A stretch of DNA of 64,000 nucleotides, from assembly GCA_031472005.1 (NCBI GenBank), contig PZJY01000004.1, positions 2,578,556 through 2,642,555 on the forward strand, written 5' to 3'. The translations under genes and the position numbers were made by a program. Below are positions 1 through 13,017 of the stretch, piece by piece. How positions within the stretch are numbered: position 1 is the stretch's first letter; each line of letters begins with the position of its first letter. The notes under the pieces are model-generated. The model was not told the DNA's origin and did no database searches. It worked only from the letters and a program-made list of their open reading frames with translations. This stretch comes from Tetracladium setigerum (taxonomy: Eukaryota > Ascomycota > Leotiomycetes > Helotiales).

Positions 1-767
1 TTGTTGTGTTGTGTTATGTCGTCTGAGATGTACATGGAAAGTTTCCGAACTTTCTTGTCAGCTGATTAGGAACCCAGGAGAGCAATGCAGCAAGTCAATA
101 AGGTTACGGGACTAGTAGTCATGGGTGTTGGGCTGCAATAATGAATTGATGCATGCAGACTCCATAGGCAGGAAGGAAGGAAGTGGGACTTGAAGAAAGG
201 GAGAGGGACCTGCCGGATTCAATTCATTGACTGTGAATGTGGTCACTTGAACACGAAAAGGGAAAACAAGGGAGCATGAAAAATGTAAGAAGTATCGTCT
301 CTTTGATTGATACTACACTGGCCGTGTCTAGGCTGTAGCCGTTCGACTTGACCCTCGTTGATATACAATACATATTCAATCCATCCATTCATTCCTCTTC
401 GTGCCCACATCGCTCTCTTGAACTGATGTCTAGATGCATAAAACCCCCTATTATAGACAAGTCTCCTCGTTTCCTCCAGTTCTATTGTCTCTCTTTCCCC
501 AAGCATACCATTTTCTCCATCCATCGCACGGTGGTAGCGAGGACCCAATAATCATTAACGCCATTTGTAAATGCCCACCGCCTGTGTCAAACGCCTTTTT
601 CAAACAGTCTTATCAAACAAAAAGACGGGTATGATGACTGAATGCCTCCCAAGAACCCCGGATACAATAATTAAAGCAAAAGCAAAATAAGTTTACACAT
701 TAAGTTTCGTGGTGTGTTAGGTGTGTGTGGGTCGTTGAGTCGTGGTCGTCGTACAGATGACCGCGAA
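1..767. other. 3' flank of flbC, no gene seen
   Basis: No open frame here resembles a protein. The stretch probably holds the 3' UTR and terminator region of the minus-strand flbC gene, whose stop codon is at 768-770. The short frames at 243-634 overlap one another on both strands, have no recognisable domain and carry no splice or start context that would favour any of them. Confidence 0.5.
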
Positions 768-1928
768 TTAAAGAATTGCTCCACCTTCGAAAGTCCCTGA
801 ATGACATCCCCGTTCGTGACGCTTCATGTTGCTTCGTACACTGAAAGCTTTGGAACATCCTTTGTGACTGGAGGAGAGAGTTAGCGTATAGTTAAAATTA
901 TGGTGAGAAAGCAGGTACTTACGCGCAAATGAAAGGTTTCTCTCCAGTGTGTGAGTGAGAGTGAATACGCAGACTCGATGGTCTTGAAAAGGCTTTGTTG
1001 CAGGTCTGGCAAATATATCGGTCTTGTGATTGAGGAAAAGATGCAGCTGACGATGGTGAGATATAGTGATGGTGCTGATGCTGCCACATATTCGTGCCCG
1101 AAGAGGGTGTGAGAGTCACAGCAACAGGCATCAATGCAGGAGGGAATTGCTGTTATTTTTGTTAGTGTGAAATTCCTGGATCATGGATGGAGTACATACT
1201 TGAGGAAGAGGACGCTGGTAGTAAAGTCCCGAGACTTGTGGCTGTGGTTGATTTGACTGCATTGGGCTTGGATAATACGATTGTTGATTTGGGGAGTATT
1301 GTGATGCGTTATACGATGGTTGTGTGTAGCCCACATTTGATGGCATAGAGACTCTTCGTGGGAAATCTTGCACTAGCTGCCTTTGATTATGCGGTTCAAC
1401 GTTGTTGATCGCAGAAACTGAAGGATTGAAGTAGTAGCCAGGAGCGGAAGCAACTGAGTATCCAGAGGTTGAGGCGGCGGGTGATTGACGACCATCAAAT
1501 CCTGGCTCTGCTTGCATAGGAGGTGTAGGAGGAAGTGCTCCACGCGAACTCATGTGAGGCGATGGCCCATATTGTTGATGTCCGGAACCTGGCCTACTTG
1601 AAGGCGCTGGAACGACAGTTAGTTGATGAAATAGGGTAGATGTGAGATGAGACATACCTGGTTGTTGTGATTGAGAGTCTTGAGGACTATCTGCCAATCC
1701 CAGCAAGCTTGATATCGAGGGAAGAGAGCACTTTGCAGTCTCATCGACTGGAGGTGAAGGTGGGGGCTGTGGTGCCGTGACATATGTGTAAGGGGAGTGG
1801 GCGTGAGGTTGCTGTGTGTATGAATGCTGCTGCATCATTGTGGAAGACATTGGATGTGGTGGTACTGGAGAGTAGTGTTGACGTTCGGATTGTTGTCGTC
1901 CACTGTGAACAAGACTGGAGAGGTTCAT
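768..1928 (-). CDS. flbC: C2H2 zinc-finger conidiation transcription factor, FlbC-like
   Basis: Four exons (1658-1928, 1200-1606, 923-1149, 768-867) give 334 aa, and the joined length is an exact multiple of three. The N-terminal 240 residues are rich in Ser, Pro, Gln and Tyr and include LPSISSLLGL. The C-terminus carries two adjacent C2H2 fingers: YICQTCNKAFSRPSSLRIHSHSH, then a second finger split by the last intron with CAHKGCSKAF and a histidine-cysteine end (RHERGCH). In Aspergillus, FlbC is a nuclear factor that activates asexual development; the finger pair and the SISSLLGL motif fit that family, and its usual length (about 350 aa) agrees. All introns have GT(A)AG(T)-type donors and CTAAC-like branch sites. 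The first intron (1607-1657, 51 nt) is in frame without a stop, so retention would insert 17 residues. The role in this fungus is inferred from family membership. Confidence 0.88.
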
Positions 1929-2696
1929 TGTTATTAGATTGAAGGCTGTGAAGGCGTTCGATAGTTATATTTTGAGGGTTTGAGAGTTATTGAGTTCTTC
2001 TATTGGTGGTAGTGAAGGCGATGGAGTGACTTTGTGTGACGGATTAAAGTATTAAGGTTGCTGGAAGCAGGAGGAGACGACTTTGATGTTGACTGCGGTT
2101 GTTGGATACGCCTGCGGATACAAGGCTTTGGAGGAGGTGTGTGAGGGATGGATGATACTTAAGATCTCCCGAAGCCAGTGGGTGGGCGATCAACGGTCAA
2201 TCCACCAAAGGGAACCCCAGCAAGCCTCCCAAGTGACAGTGCTGTCACAAATTTCGTGTGGGTCGTCCTGGGGATTCTGAATTCCAGATGCCCCAAACCT
2301 GGCACAGCAAGAACGGTTGTCTAGGGCTAGGATGATTGGGACCAGAGTTGGGCTCGTCCCCCCTCGCCGTACTGCAGCGCCGGCGATGGTTCTTGATGGG
2401 GTATGTGGAAGGATGGTTTCCCAGGATGTGTGTGGGAGAGACCAGGGTGGTAATGCCTGCGAAGACCGTTGCCAGCACCCGCAGTGGAGGTGTAATGCTT
2501 GTCCTATGCGAGGTGATTCGGAGAAGAAGCCGCGAAGAGGCGCACTATTCTCGATCCCAAAGGACCCCTTGTATGCTGGGATTTGAGACCAGGGAGAGAT
2601 GAGATGAGACGAGTGCTGATGCACAAGAAATTCATGGGGGGGTCGAGACAAGATGTGATCGGAACTTTGATGAGATGAATTATGCCTGCTGGAAAT

Positions 2697-2737
2697 TCTC
2701 TCTCTCTCTCTCTCATACACACACACTCTCTCTCTCC
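2697..2737. repeat. CT/CA microsatellite
   Basis: A (CT)n run is interrupted by (CA)n and followed by a second (CT)n run. It is a simple-sequence repeat upstream of flbC with no other function visible. Confidence 0.9.
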
Positions 2738-5700
2738 CGATAATTTACCGATCGGGGGTTTCTGATGAAAGTTTCAAAATGCTTTCTATGCTTTCTGTGG
2801 TTAACGACCATTTGATTGGGGCCGAACAGGCATTGGAGGAGGTCCAAACTCACGGTATTGTTTTTGAAACGCGAATGAGATGCCTGGAAATCAATTCAAG
2901 CAAGCTGTCGAAAGTAGTCGTCCCGTTGTCGTCCACAAGTGATAATAACACGAAAGTATCAGGAAGGTAGCAGCTAGAAAAGGAAGATTGGGGCGGCAGG
3001 GGCACTCCTTTTGGTCGGTAAAGCCTGAGATTTATTATTGCCAGGCCAAATTTCGTCCCCCCTCTGATCGTCGTGATGGGTGGTGCTCGCTTCGATCACG
3101 CTGAGGACGGAAAATTCTCGTGGGTAATGTTTGTTCCAAGAGGATGAGCTTCAGGGGGTTGCAGGGTGTGTTGCAATGAGAGGCGTCAAAGTTTGAATTA
3201 TCCGATTGATGCACCGCCGTCTTTGCTGCTGCTACCTGACCTGTAAAGAAATCCCAAATAAATGACTGAAATACTTGTGAGGTCAAGATCACCACCATTC
3301 TTGATTGGCACGGCAGCTCTGAGAGGGAAGGAGACTAACGTCTAGCTTCGACACCTTTTTCCACACACGCCCATCAGAGACACGCAGACACGTTACGCCA
3401 GGGGCGGCACGCAATGATGGAAATCGTAGCCGTGGGCGTTCCAAGCGTTGTCGATCAAAGGTGTGATGGTCCAGTTGGCGGGCAAGATCAGAAGCGATCC
3501 CATTCGTCAGGCGGCTGGACTTTCACAAAAGTAAGTACTGTATTCTGCTGCAACTCTCCCGCATTCTTGACAACCCAGCTAGCATCAACAAACAACTTTG
3601 ACTGCTCTGGGCAGGCGAGGTAGGTAGTTAGGTACAGTAGGTAGACTCAGTAGTAGGTAGTGGGAGAGCACCACCTTGCAAAAGAACGTTGCTGAATCTT
3701 TGCCGGACCAGCAGGACTACTACTACTGGGAGTGCTGCGTACTGTTGGCATTCTCTAGATACTTTCCCTGACCTATGCGAAGCTCGTCTGTCCAGGTCCT
3801 AGGTGCAGGTCTCCCTCTCTCTCAACGCCTTCCCTCGCCGTTCTTTTCCTCCTTCTTTCCTCCTTCTTTCCTTCTCATCACATACATGCCATCATCCACC
3901 TCGCACGCTCTGGCCATGCCATTCCCACGCACGCATGCAGTGCAACACAAGAGCAGAAACGAGACTCAATTCATCCAAGTGGAATTTGTGGCGGCTTTGA
4001 GGAATCTGTACAACAACAGCAGCCACCCACGACGGCGGCCAACTGTTAGACTCTTTCCCTCGCGAGCAAATGTACACGAGTTCATTCGGCTGCACGTGCT
4101 CTCGATCCAGTGAGATCCATGTCACCATGCGAGACGGCGAGCTGCCATGCAGAGCCCTAAGAGCGCCATCGGCATCCTTGACTTCGGGTAATGCAGATCT
4201 TTCTGACAGAACGGAATCTTCAAGCGTGGGAGTCTGGGGACCGACCAATGGCAATTTGCCTTTGCTTCGTGATCGGTCCCAACCACTCAAAGTGAAGCCA
4301 GTCCGACCCGCTGATCCTCCTTGAACCCAAATTTGGTATTGATAGAAGCTTGCCCTCGGCGCCACATGGCAGTCCCCTTCATCTCAGCTCGCTTAGAGCA
4401 ATTGAGAGGGAGGTGCTGTAGAAACAAGAAAGGGGAGAGAAGGAGACTGGAACATTTCTGCTGCAAAAGAACAGCGCGGATGGGTTTGTTGGGGTGATGC
4501 ATTGATGTTCTTGGAGATGATATAGTCCCTCGGCTATCTGATGTCTGAACTACCTGAATTTTGAAGGCGCATGTGAGACGGCGGGCGAGTCGTCGCGATG
4601 ATGGCATGAAGCAGTATGTTGAAGTCCTCTTCACGGCTGAAACCCGGAGAAAGCATGGCCTTCAATCCAATGGGATCTTTTCTGTGAATGTCATTCTGCT
4701 AGCTAGCTAGCTGCTGCTGGTACAGTAGCACAACGATGCTGTTGTTGACTGGTAATATTCGGTGCTACTGAATGCTCGGACGAGAATAGCAGCAAATTCG
4801 GTGTGGTGGTGAAGTGTGGAAGCTGGTGATTGCTCATTAACTTTTGATGGCGGGAACGGCAGATCGCTCCTGCAACCCATCCCAGTATTTACTGGCGGCA
4901 CGGTTGAAGTTGAAGTCTCAGAAGTCCAGGTGTTCTAAAGGTCTCAGATCAAGACAACCGGCCTTCCTTCGAAATAATACAACCGCCGTCATTCAATGCC
5001 GAAAGAGCCAACATCACCACTCCGCCGCCTCGTTCACAATGAAACAATCTATCAATCTATCATTTCCACCTAGGGAGATGGATGGAGCAGCAACACGGCA
5101 AAAGCAGCCTCGGCCTCATTTTCTCCATTGCATCCCTCGAATGTGAAGGCCCATCAATGTACAGCAACCCTTTGAGCCAGAATTTGATCGACTGCATTTC
5201 GGCGGGTGGGCCCTAAAGAGAGAATATGAACGCCTTTCGACGCCTCTTGAACCCAGCGAACAGCAACTACTGCTAGCTCTATCAAGCAATAGACGTGTAC
5301 CACAGGTTGATTGAGTGAGCAGCATCCTTCGCTTCTCTTCGTCCTGCTGTTCTTGCGGACAGGCAGGACTAACCTTCTTTCCCGCGCTCGGATTGTTTTG
5401 AGGATGTTGTTACACCAAAGATGAGCTTCTCAACAATCACAGCCCTATATCGTTGTTCCCATATTATTATTATGAATGATGGTGCAGTAAAAACAACAGA
5501 AGCATTATTTGTTTTCTCTGTGCAACCACAACGTCCTCCCGTCCACCGGGGCTAGTGGTTCGTCGCTGTGGTCAGTTCAACCGCCCACCAGGAGGGAGGG
5601 CTCGACCGTTCTTGGCAGCATGGCAACGGTTGACCAAAACAGACACCGCACCCAGGGAGATGTCCCGAATTCGTCATTATCGTAAGAGCCAAGCTAATAT

Positions 5701-8700
5701 CAGATCCAGAACCACAGGCCTCAACCTTGCGCACGAAAGTTTCCACCACCACCACCCCAGAAATCTACCTTTTCGTAATGGCAAGGAACAAGCATGGTGT
5801 GTGGCGAGTAGTGGCCACTCGAAAAAAGAGGGACAAGAAGAAGAAAAACGAGCATTTCAAGGTTTCAATTTCCCCCACTCCAGCATCGACAAGGAGAATG
5901 GAAAACGGCTTGATCACCATATCTGATCCTGCCCCCCCACTTGATAAACGCTGCTCGAAAGTATCTTGGGGATCGAATTTTTTCGAAGGTAATGTACTGT
6001 GGTAGATTCTACCCCGTAGGTACAGTATGTACTCTACAGTATCTGAAAGGGTTTAGTTGTGTTCCAGCATGAAACAATTTATTAGTGCTGAGGAACGTCA
6101 GTAGCGACAGCCGCCCCTTCGATAACATTAGATCACTGGTGCGAGAACGAACACAATTCACTATTTTGGATGCTTTGGGGGATTTCAATACTGTAATAGC
6201 CTTTGATTTGTGCTACCAATAACCCGGACCTTTCACGGTGTCACAGCATTAGCAAGGAGATCACGTTGAGTGTTCAATCTCTCGCAGTTCTCACGCGGCA
6301 GCTCTTTCCACGCCGTCAAACATCACTCCGAAGAAGATTCCACTCAATCACAAACTGGTGTGCCGATCTTACGAGTCCCGATCAACTGTCAGATGCCGGC
6401 ACCTGTCAATTGGCTCACAACGAGCGCCACCCGAGGAAGACACCAGTCTCAAGCCCAAAAGCTATGAAGCTATCCGTGCGCTGCAGTATGTCATTTTAAC
6501 AAACATCCTTTTACTTCTTTGGGATTTGTCCATGCATGTACGCATTTTCCACCTATCGAGTTTATTATTACTTCAAATATAACTTTGATGAGGACTCGAG
6601 GAGCCGCCTTGAGATGTGGAGAAGAGAGAGAAATTAAAAAGCGTAGAGTCAATAAACGCAGCAGGACGCCGGGAATCAATCGAAGCAAGAGACACGTCCA
6701 TCTGAGAGCGCTCTACACTATGGGAAAGTGAAGCAAAGCTTGCGAAACTACTCCGTACTCGAGCGTGTCGCCGTTGTGCATACTTTAGTGCAGTCGAAGT
6801 CCTGGTCTGTCCCTCCTATACAGCGCATTTTATACCCTACATACATTGCACTAGTTCAAACACAACTCCGTATTGATTTTCCAATACTTCACTCTTTCAG
6901 GCACAACTCCGTTCTGGCATGCTAGGCTGCCAGCAAACCAGGGAGGTGCTGCAAAGAGGAGGAGTCTGCATTCTTAAAGAAGGTGGTCCCAACGGAGATT
7001 TTGCGGAGCGAAGATCATATCTGGTACCCTGCGGATGATTTGCCCATCGGCTGATCACCTCCATCCATTCACAAAAAGCCGGGCTCTCATCCGATTCCTT
7101 GAGTCAGTTTGATCCTAGAGCTTTCGATCACACGCTGCCTGAAGATCGTGCCAGTCAAGCAAGGGGCAAATCTTTTGAGCTTCTACCTCCACCGAGATGG
7201 ATCGCCCGCCCTGTCCAGGAAGGTTCACTAGATTCGGCTGTATGATACCTCATGGGTACTGTATCGTCATGAGAATCCACCGTAGATCTCAGAATCTCCC
7301 AGGCTTCCTGAGTAATGGTGTACTGCACGAACGAATACATGTTCCTTTCGTTGACTGCGGAGTTCGCATGTTTGAAATGCCAGCTAGAGCAATCTAAAGG
7401 GCATCTTTCTCTAACAACGAAACTTCTCTAAGCCTGCTAGCTTCAAGGGGGTTAAACTTTGACAGGTCACCGCGTGCTCCGAGATTCCGAATTCCTCCTT
7501 GAAGGTAGAGAAAGTCTGGTACACTAGTGCAAAGATGGGTCGAGTGCGTCTGCACTGCATCCGCATCAAATCATCACACCTATCACTGGAATATCATTAC
7601 GCCAACTACCCTATCTAGCAAATTCTTGGGTGTTATCCTGGAATATTAACCCCTTCGAGTCTTAAAATAGCTGGATTTTGATGTCGACAAAAAATACCAG
7701 TAGCAAGAGAACCAAATGTTATCTCCACCAAAAAACAAGAAAGTCCACATCTTCCAGCTCGCTTAGAGCCTTTTGCACCACCAGTTCTTCATCTTGCCAG
7801 CAGCCAGACCAGAACAGGTTTGATGGTTACTTTTTGCCGCATCATGCTAGCCGTTTCCCCCATTTCATTCTTTCTTTCCTTCTGCCGGACGTTCTTCTAA
7901 GATCGTAACGTGGTGGCGTCCTGGCGTCTCGGCCAAAGATCCCCCATAAAAGTGGTCTGGACTCCAAGCCATGGAGAAGGAAAAGCTCTGGCGCCGTTGG
8001 TTCCCCGACTTCCTCAAACAAGGGATTAAGATTAGGGGCGTTAATCAAAAGATGGCTGCCTCACAGGCCAGCTGGTGACAGTTGCTGTCGGTTAGAGTTC
8101 CGAGCTCGAAGATATACTTTTGGACATTAATGATTCAACAGAACAAGAATAACATTTTTGTTTGAAAACGAAAAGTGAGACACTTCCTTAGAGCATGACC
8201 AGGTCGTACGTACGCAAACTGGTTGTTGGGAAAATGGTAGCATCCCATTTTAACCAGAGGCTTGGAGTCTTCCTCCGGGCAATTGAACGCCTCATCTCGG
8301 GACTTCCTCCATTCGAGTGGACAACGCTCTCAGGGGTTCATGACGGGCGAGTGGGGGGTTAGTGAGTGACAACTGTTGTTCCAATACTACTGCCCACTTC
8401 TTTCTCTTCCCAGAAGTGTTTCGTTCCTCTGGATAAGAAAGACCCGGGAAACCTGCAAGTTTGAAGTAGGAAAATTGGCTAAATGCAACTTCAGGGAGGA
8501 GTTCATGGGGATCGACGGGGTAGCCGTCTGGCCATCAGCTATTTGCTGGGCCCCCTCCCCTCGAGGCCCTTTACTACTTCTATCTCCGTGAAGGTGGTGC
8601 GGAGCGAGAGCTTGGATCGCCGTAATCTACGTGCTGGGGAAGTGCGGTAGATCCCCCAGGGGGTGACGATGGGAGGTGTACGTTGAAAGCCTATTGAAGT

Positions 8701-10547
8701 TTGTTGACCCAGCAGGTTTATCCAGAGTAGCCCCCTCATCGAGGTGTGCAAAGACGAAACATACGTCACTTCATCCTGTCTCCATCGTCATTTGTTTCGA
8801 GGAGCTTGATATTTGTGTGACCATCGTCTCCAAGTCTGACGTTCAGACGGTGGTGGTGGCAGAGTGACTGCTACTATGACTGCTATGACTACAAGGAAAG
8901 CTCTGACCTAGTGTTCTTCTCATTCTTGCAGGATTCTCTCAACTCATACCGGGTTTTCGATGTGTGTGAGGTAACTTCAAGCTTCGAGCGTTGGGAACCG
9001 ATGGCATACCACCCTCAGCACCACTGGCTCTTCATTCATCCGAACGAAGTGGTAATATTCATTCATCCGTGCCGTATATCGGACCCTTTCAAACTACTGG
9101 AAAACACTGTCTCCGAGTTTTGGCAGGAACAAGTTCTCAATAAGCCAGAGTACTTCCGACTTCTCTGGAACTTATCACTTATGCTAACAAGCTCGCTCAC
9201 TGCTACCGTAGCAGTCGTCTAGCGTCAATATCAGAATCGAAGTGAAATCATGGCCAAGTTCTCATCCCACGTTTGTATCAATGCACCATAAAAGGTCCGA
9301 GTCGAATGACCCTTCCTCAAACATGTCAAACATATGTGTTCGTCCATATTATTTCCTCCCATCCAAACATCAATCTGTTTCAAGCACCACGCAGGAAGAA
9401 GCCCAGTAGAAACCTCGGGAGAAATCCACTTTCAGTCAAGTCTGAAATCTGAAACCCAAACACCGGGAACAAAACTCGCTTAGGCAGCTAGCCTGGCCCT
9501 TTCCTCTCTGCTTTGTTGTTTTATACGAGCGGTCTACTGACTCGACACCTATAAGTCTGCTGTGATATTGTAACTGTTTTGATGTTTTGATGTTTTTGTT
9601 TCTCTGGCTTTTTCCCACTTCCACTTTGCTGGTTTTTGTTGCTGTTGTTTCGGTGAGGAGAGGGATGATGGCGGGAGGCATCACTTCCGGATATGCAGAT
9701 AGTTTTGCATGGGTTTCGGGTTTTGGTGGGAGGTTTCTTTTCCGGACGTATAGTTATGCTTTCTTGACAGCGCCATTGCCATTAATTCCCTTGATCTAGA
9801 ACGTCTAGATTGATTAGTGTTGTTTATTAGACATCTTTATGAAGTTTTGTCATTGGTTAGTCTGTTGAGCAATATCAATATCCAGACGAGTACACGCGTA
9901 CGCTTTGTCGATAGCGCACTCTCCGAAAGATTCCCAATCATTGATCAGCCAATTCCATGATTATCATTTCCCTTCATAGTATTCAAACTTGCGTGTCGTA
10001 TTTTCAGGTTTGGAGGGTACCGAGTGCCGCTAGATACCGGGCGGGATTTATGTGTGATGTCTTCGTTGGAAGTCTTCGGGGAATCTCATAGGAATGGAAA
10101 GTTCGCAGAGGAATTTTTGTTAGTTGAACATACCTTTTTTTCTTTGTCCCAAGGTCAGTTAGTACGGCAGCCGCTTCTATTGAGGCCATGTTCACCCTTT
10201 GTTCACCCTCTCCTCACCCTCACCTGAGTTGTCTAAGTGTTCCTTAAGCAGTATCCACTTCGATCTCATCCAATTGATCTATAATCAAGCTAGAGACTTT
10301 GTTGTCTCATTTTGTCAAGTTTTAATAATGATTCCTGTGAAGTCCAAACAGGCTCCCACGGTTCCCTAACGGATCCCTTCTATAAATAAGTCCGCGTTAT
10401 CATCTATAGATGGTAGCCCTATTAACAGAAGAACATAGCGGTATTGTTCAAGGAGAAGGGCAGCGAGCGACTCGGGTCGCAGAGCACACACTGTGCCTTC
10501 CTAGGGGGTTGGGCAGGTCGCGGTCTCCTAATTCAGGCTTGCCGTCT

Positions 10548-10590
10548 GGTATATTCCTTTATTATTAATAAATCAAAAAAAAGGAATACC
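10548..10590. repeat. Imperfect inverted repeat (hairpin)
   Basis: The left arm GGTATATTCCTTT pairs with the right arm AAAGGAATACC, apart from two extra bases in the left arm, around an AT-rich loop of about 19 nt. It lies 0.4 kb upstream of the HET gene. It could be a transcription-end hairpin or the remnant of a mobile element. Confidence 0.6.
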
Positions 10591-10994
10591 ACTTTATTTA
10601 AGATCTAGCAGAATGTCTTGCGAAGGGGCGATTCGGACTGCGAGGATTTCGTTGCAGACTTAAAGTCCTCCGAATCACCCTCTGAAGAACATATGGTCGA
10701 TATGACCTGGCAGAAAGAATGTGAACGCAAACCACTCTTAACACTCTCGGCTGCTTACAAGCTTCTCCCTGAAGTAACTATTTATGTAATGGTATTTACG
10801 AGAGCCGAATATTTCAAGATTGAAAGCATGTGGAGGGTTTTGGACCAAAGATCTGCCAAGCATGAGAACGACTGCCACGTGATGATGAACAGCTCAGTCT
10901 GAGGCACTCTCCTGAGTTCTGTTTTCCTGACGATTAGTCTACATGAGCAGAACGCTTGTCATTTTCGCAACTTAGTGCACTCCGTGTCTCCTCT

Positions 10995-13017
10995 ATGAAC
11001 GTCCAACATCCAACCGGGCTGTGTTCGATTTGCCGCAGTGTTGTGTGCCCAAAGGAGTTTGCTGTATCAAAAGGTTGGATTAAAGCGATTGCACAGACTT
11101 TCGACACCTTCCGTGAAGCCGTCAGGAACAAGTGCATAATCTGCTCTGTTATTTGGGATCTGAGCTACCAGTATCGACATATATGGTCTAAATCGCCCGA
11201 TTTGTGGGAGCAGATGAGTTTTATGCCATACAAATACTCTGATGATGACAAATTTGTGACGCTCCATGTGTTGTACAAAAACCCGCTCAAAGACCGTCAA
11301 GCGGCTGAGGCTACCGAAGCAAAATTTCGTCTTATCCCCGTTGATGGTAAGTTCTATCTTGCAGCACTTTACGGTCTATATTTGATCTTTGAGGTCCCGA
11401 AGAGTGCTTACTGACGACTGTTGTTATCTAGATACCGAATTCCAGGAACAGCTGGCGTTCCCCACAATTGAACACAATGTTAAACCCGACGTCCTTTTGG
11501 CGATCGGGCGAAGATGGCTTTCTCAGTGCCAGTCGTCTCACCCACAGTGTAATCAGTCACCTTCGTCGAAGTACAACTGGTATCCTACCCGGCTCCTTGA
11601 TATCGGCGAGGAAGGCAGTACTAGCTGGAAACTACGTGTTGTCTCTGAAGACGGCATTCCATCGCCATCAGCTGCGTATCTAACCCTCAGTTACCGCTGG
11701 GCCCACAAGCCAAACGCAATTCTTCTGTCGTCAAATATCGCGAGTTTTCGCTGTGGAAGTCCTATTAGCGGTCTTCCTATCCTGTTTCGGGAATTTATTT
11801 CAATTGCCTGGCACTTTTCAATTCGATATATTTGGATCGACGCCTTATGCATCATTCAAGATTCTGAAGAGGATTGGAATACTGAGGCCTCTACCATGCA
11901 TCTTGTCTATTCAAACTCGACGTGCAATATTGCTGCTTCTGATTCTGCAAATCCAGAAGAAAGCCTTTTGCATACTAAAGATATGGACTTGATTCTACCC
12001 GGCCTAATCGAAAGCTCACTGTTCTCCACTGAGCCACGTCCCTGTTACATTTTTGACAAAACCTATTGGGACCGTCAGATTTGTAACGGTCCGTTGCACA
12101 ACAGAGGCTGGGTATTTCAGGAACGCTTCCTGGCACCGCGAGTTCTCTATTTTGGGAAGAACCAGCTCCTGTGGGAATGTCGTATTCAGCACAGATGCGA
12201 AGTGTTCCCTAACGGCATTCCGATTCATTGGTCTGATAAGGCGATGGATGCTCTGCTCGAGACTCCGCCAACGGATGATGCTATAATGTCGGGGAGATTT
12301 CCTATGGATACGTTCAGTCTTTGGAATTATATCGTTGAAAGGTACTCTCGATGCGATTTAACATATCCTTCCGATAAGCTTTTAGCCATGGCGGGCGTCG
12401 CAAAGCTCTTCCAGGGGGCCACCAATGACAAGTACATTGCCGGACTTTGGAGTTCGCACATACTCGCTATGATGGACTGGAGGGTTTACGATCCTAGACC
12501 ACGACAATCCTCCGAATACCGAGCGCCCTCATGGTCATGGGCATCCGTCGATGGGCCAATTAGAATGTGTGGGTTCTCTGCTGGTACTGAGCCTCTCGTG
12601 GAGCTTTTGAATGTTGAAGTCACCACTAAGTTGCGAGATGAAATGTCCACGGTTCTTGGCGGCTTTGTTATGCTCAAGGGTCGACTCATAGCGGCTGTCC
12701 TTCAGCATGTTAATCCGCCATTCGCTACATTTCTTACAGAATTTGGCCAATTTTCAGTGCAGATCCATCCAGACACATCGGATACCGAATTAGTAGAGAA
12801 TGGCTACATTAAATACGTGCCATTCAGGCTGTCATATCGATATGGCGAGAATGGAGAGAGGGACCCTTGTGTCGTTTGTCTCATGTTGGAGGAAGCAGAT
12901 CGTACACCAGACTGTCAAATCAAATACCGTCGGATTGGTTGTTTCAATTTTCACGGACAAGACAAGATTGATTCTTTCTGTCTGAAAGCTGATGTGCAGG
13001 CGTTTAAAGTCCTGTAG
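10995..13017 (+). CDS. HET-domain (heterokaryon incompatibility) protein
   Basis: Two exons (10995-11346, 11432-13017) encode 645 aa in exact frame. The HET domain begins near residue 200 with LTLSYRW, continues through YIWIDALCIIQDSEEDW and YSNSTCNIAAS, and ends with NRGWVFQERFLAPRVLYFG, the classic block order of the family. A cysteine-bearing N-terminal segment (LCSICRS, KCIICSVIWDL) precedes it, as is common in HET proteins. The family mediates nonself recognition and programmed cell death after hyphal fusion; the specific partner or allele system is unknown. ATG 10995 was chosen because the upstream in-frame codons have no ATG. The gene stands alone between two gene-poor stretches, typical of the accessory position of HET genes. 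No STAND/NACHT partner gene is nearby. Confidence 0.9.

Larger units (their letters stand above)
1929..10994. other. About 9 kb gene-poor region between flbC and the HET gene
   Basis: Only short frames of about 60-180 codons occur, mostly overlapping on opposite strands, and none shows a domain, signal peptide or coherent intron structure. The first 1-2 kb probably contain the promoter and 5' UTR of flbC. Visible non-coding structure includes a CT/CA microsatellite near 2.7 kb, GGTA-rich runs near 3.62-3.66 kb, TACAGTA-type motifs near 3.63, 4.72 and 6.02 kb, and an inverted repeat at 10548-10590. A long non-coding RNA or decayed mobile DNA may be present, but I cannot show either. Confidence 0.55.

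Noticed and set aside
2190..2726. 178-codon minus-strand open frame upstream of flbC
   Set aside because: It begins inside a CT microsatellite and has no domain. It probably lies in the flbC upstream or leader region.
3892..4365. 157-codon minus-strand open frame in the flbC-HET desert
   Set aside because: It overlaps several frames on the other strand and has no recognisable motif. The length is not unusual for 9 kb of moderate-GC non-coding DNA.
8911..9222. 103-codon plus-strand open frame
   Set aside because: The sequence looks loosely protein-like but has no family match that I recognise and no flanking exon.
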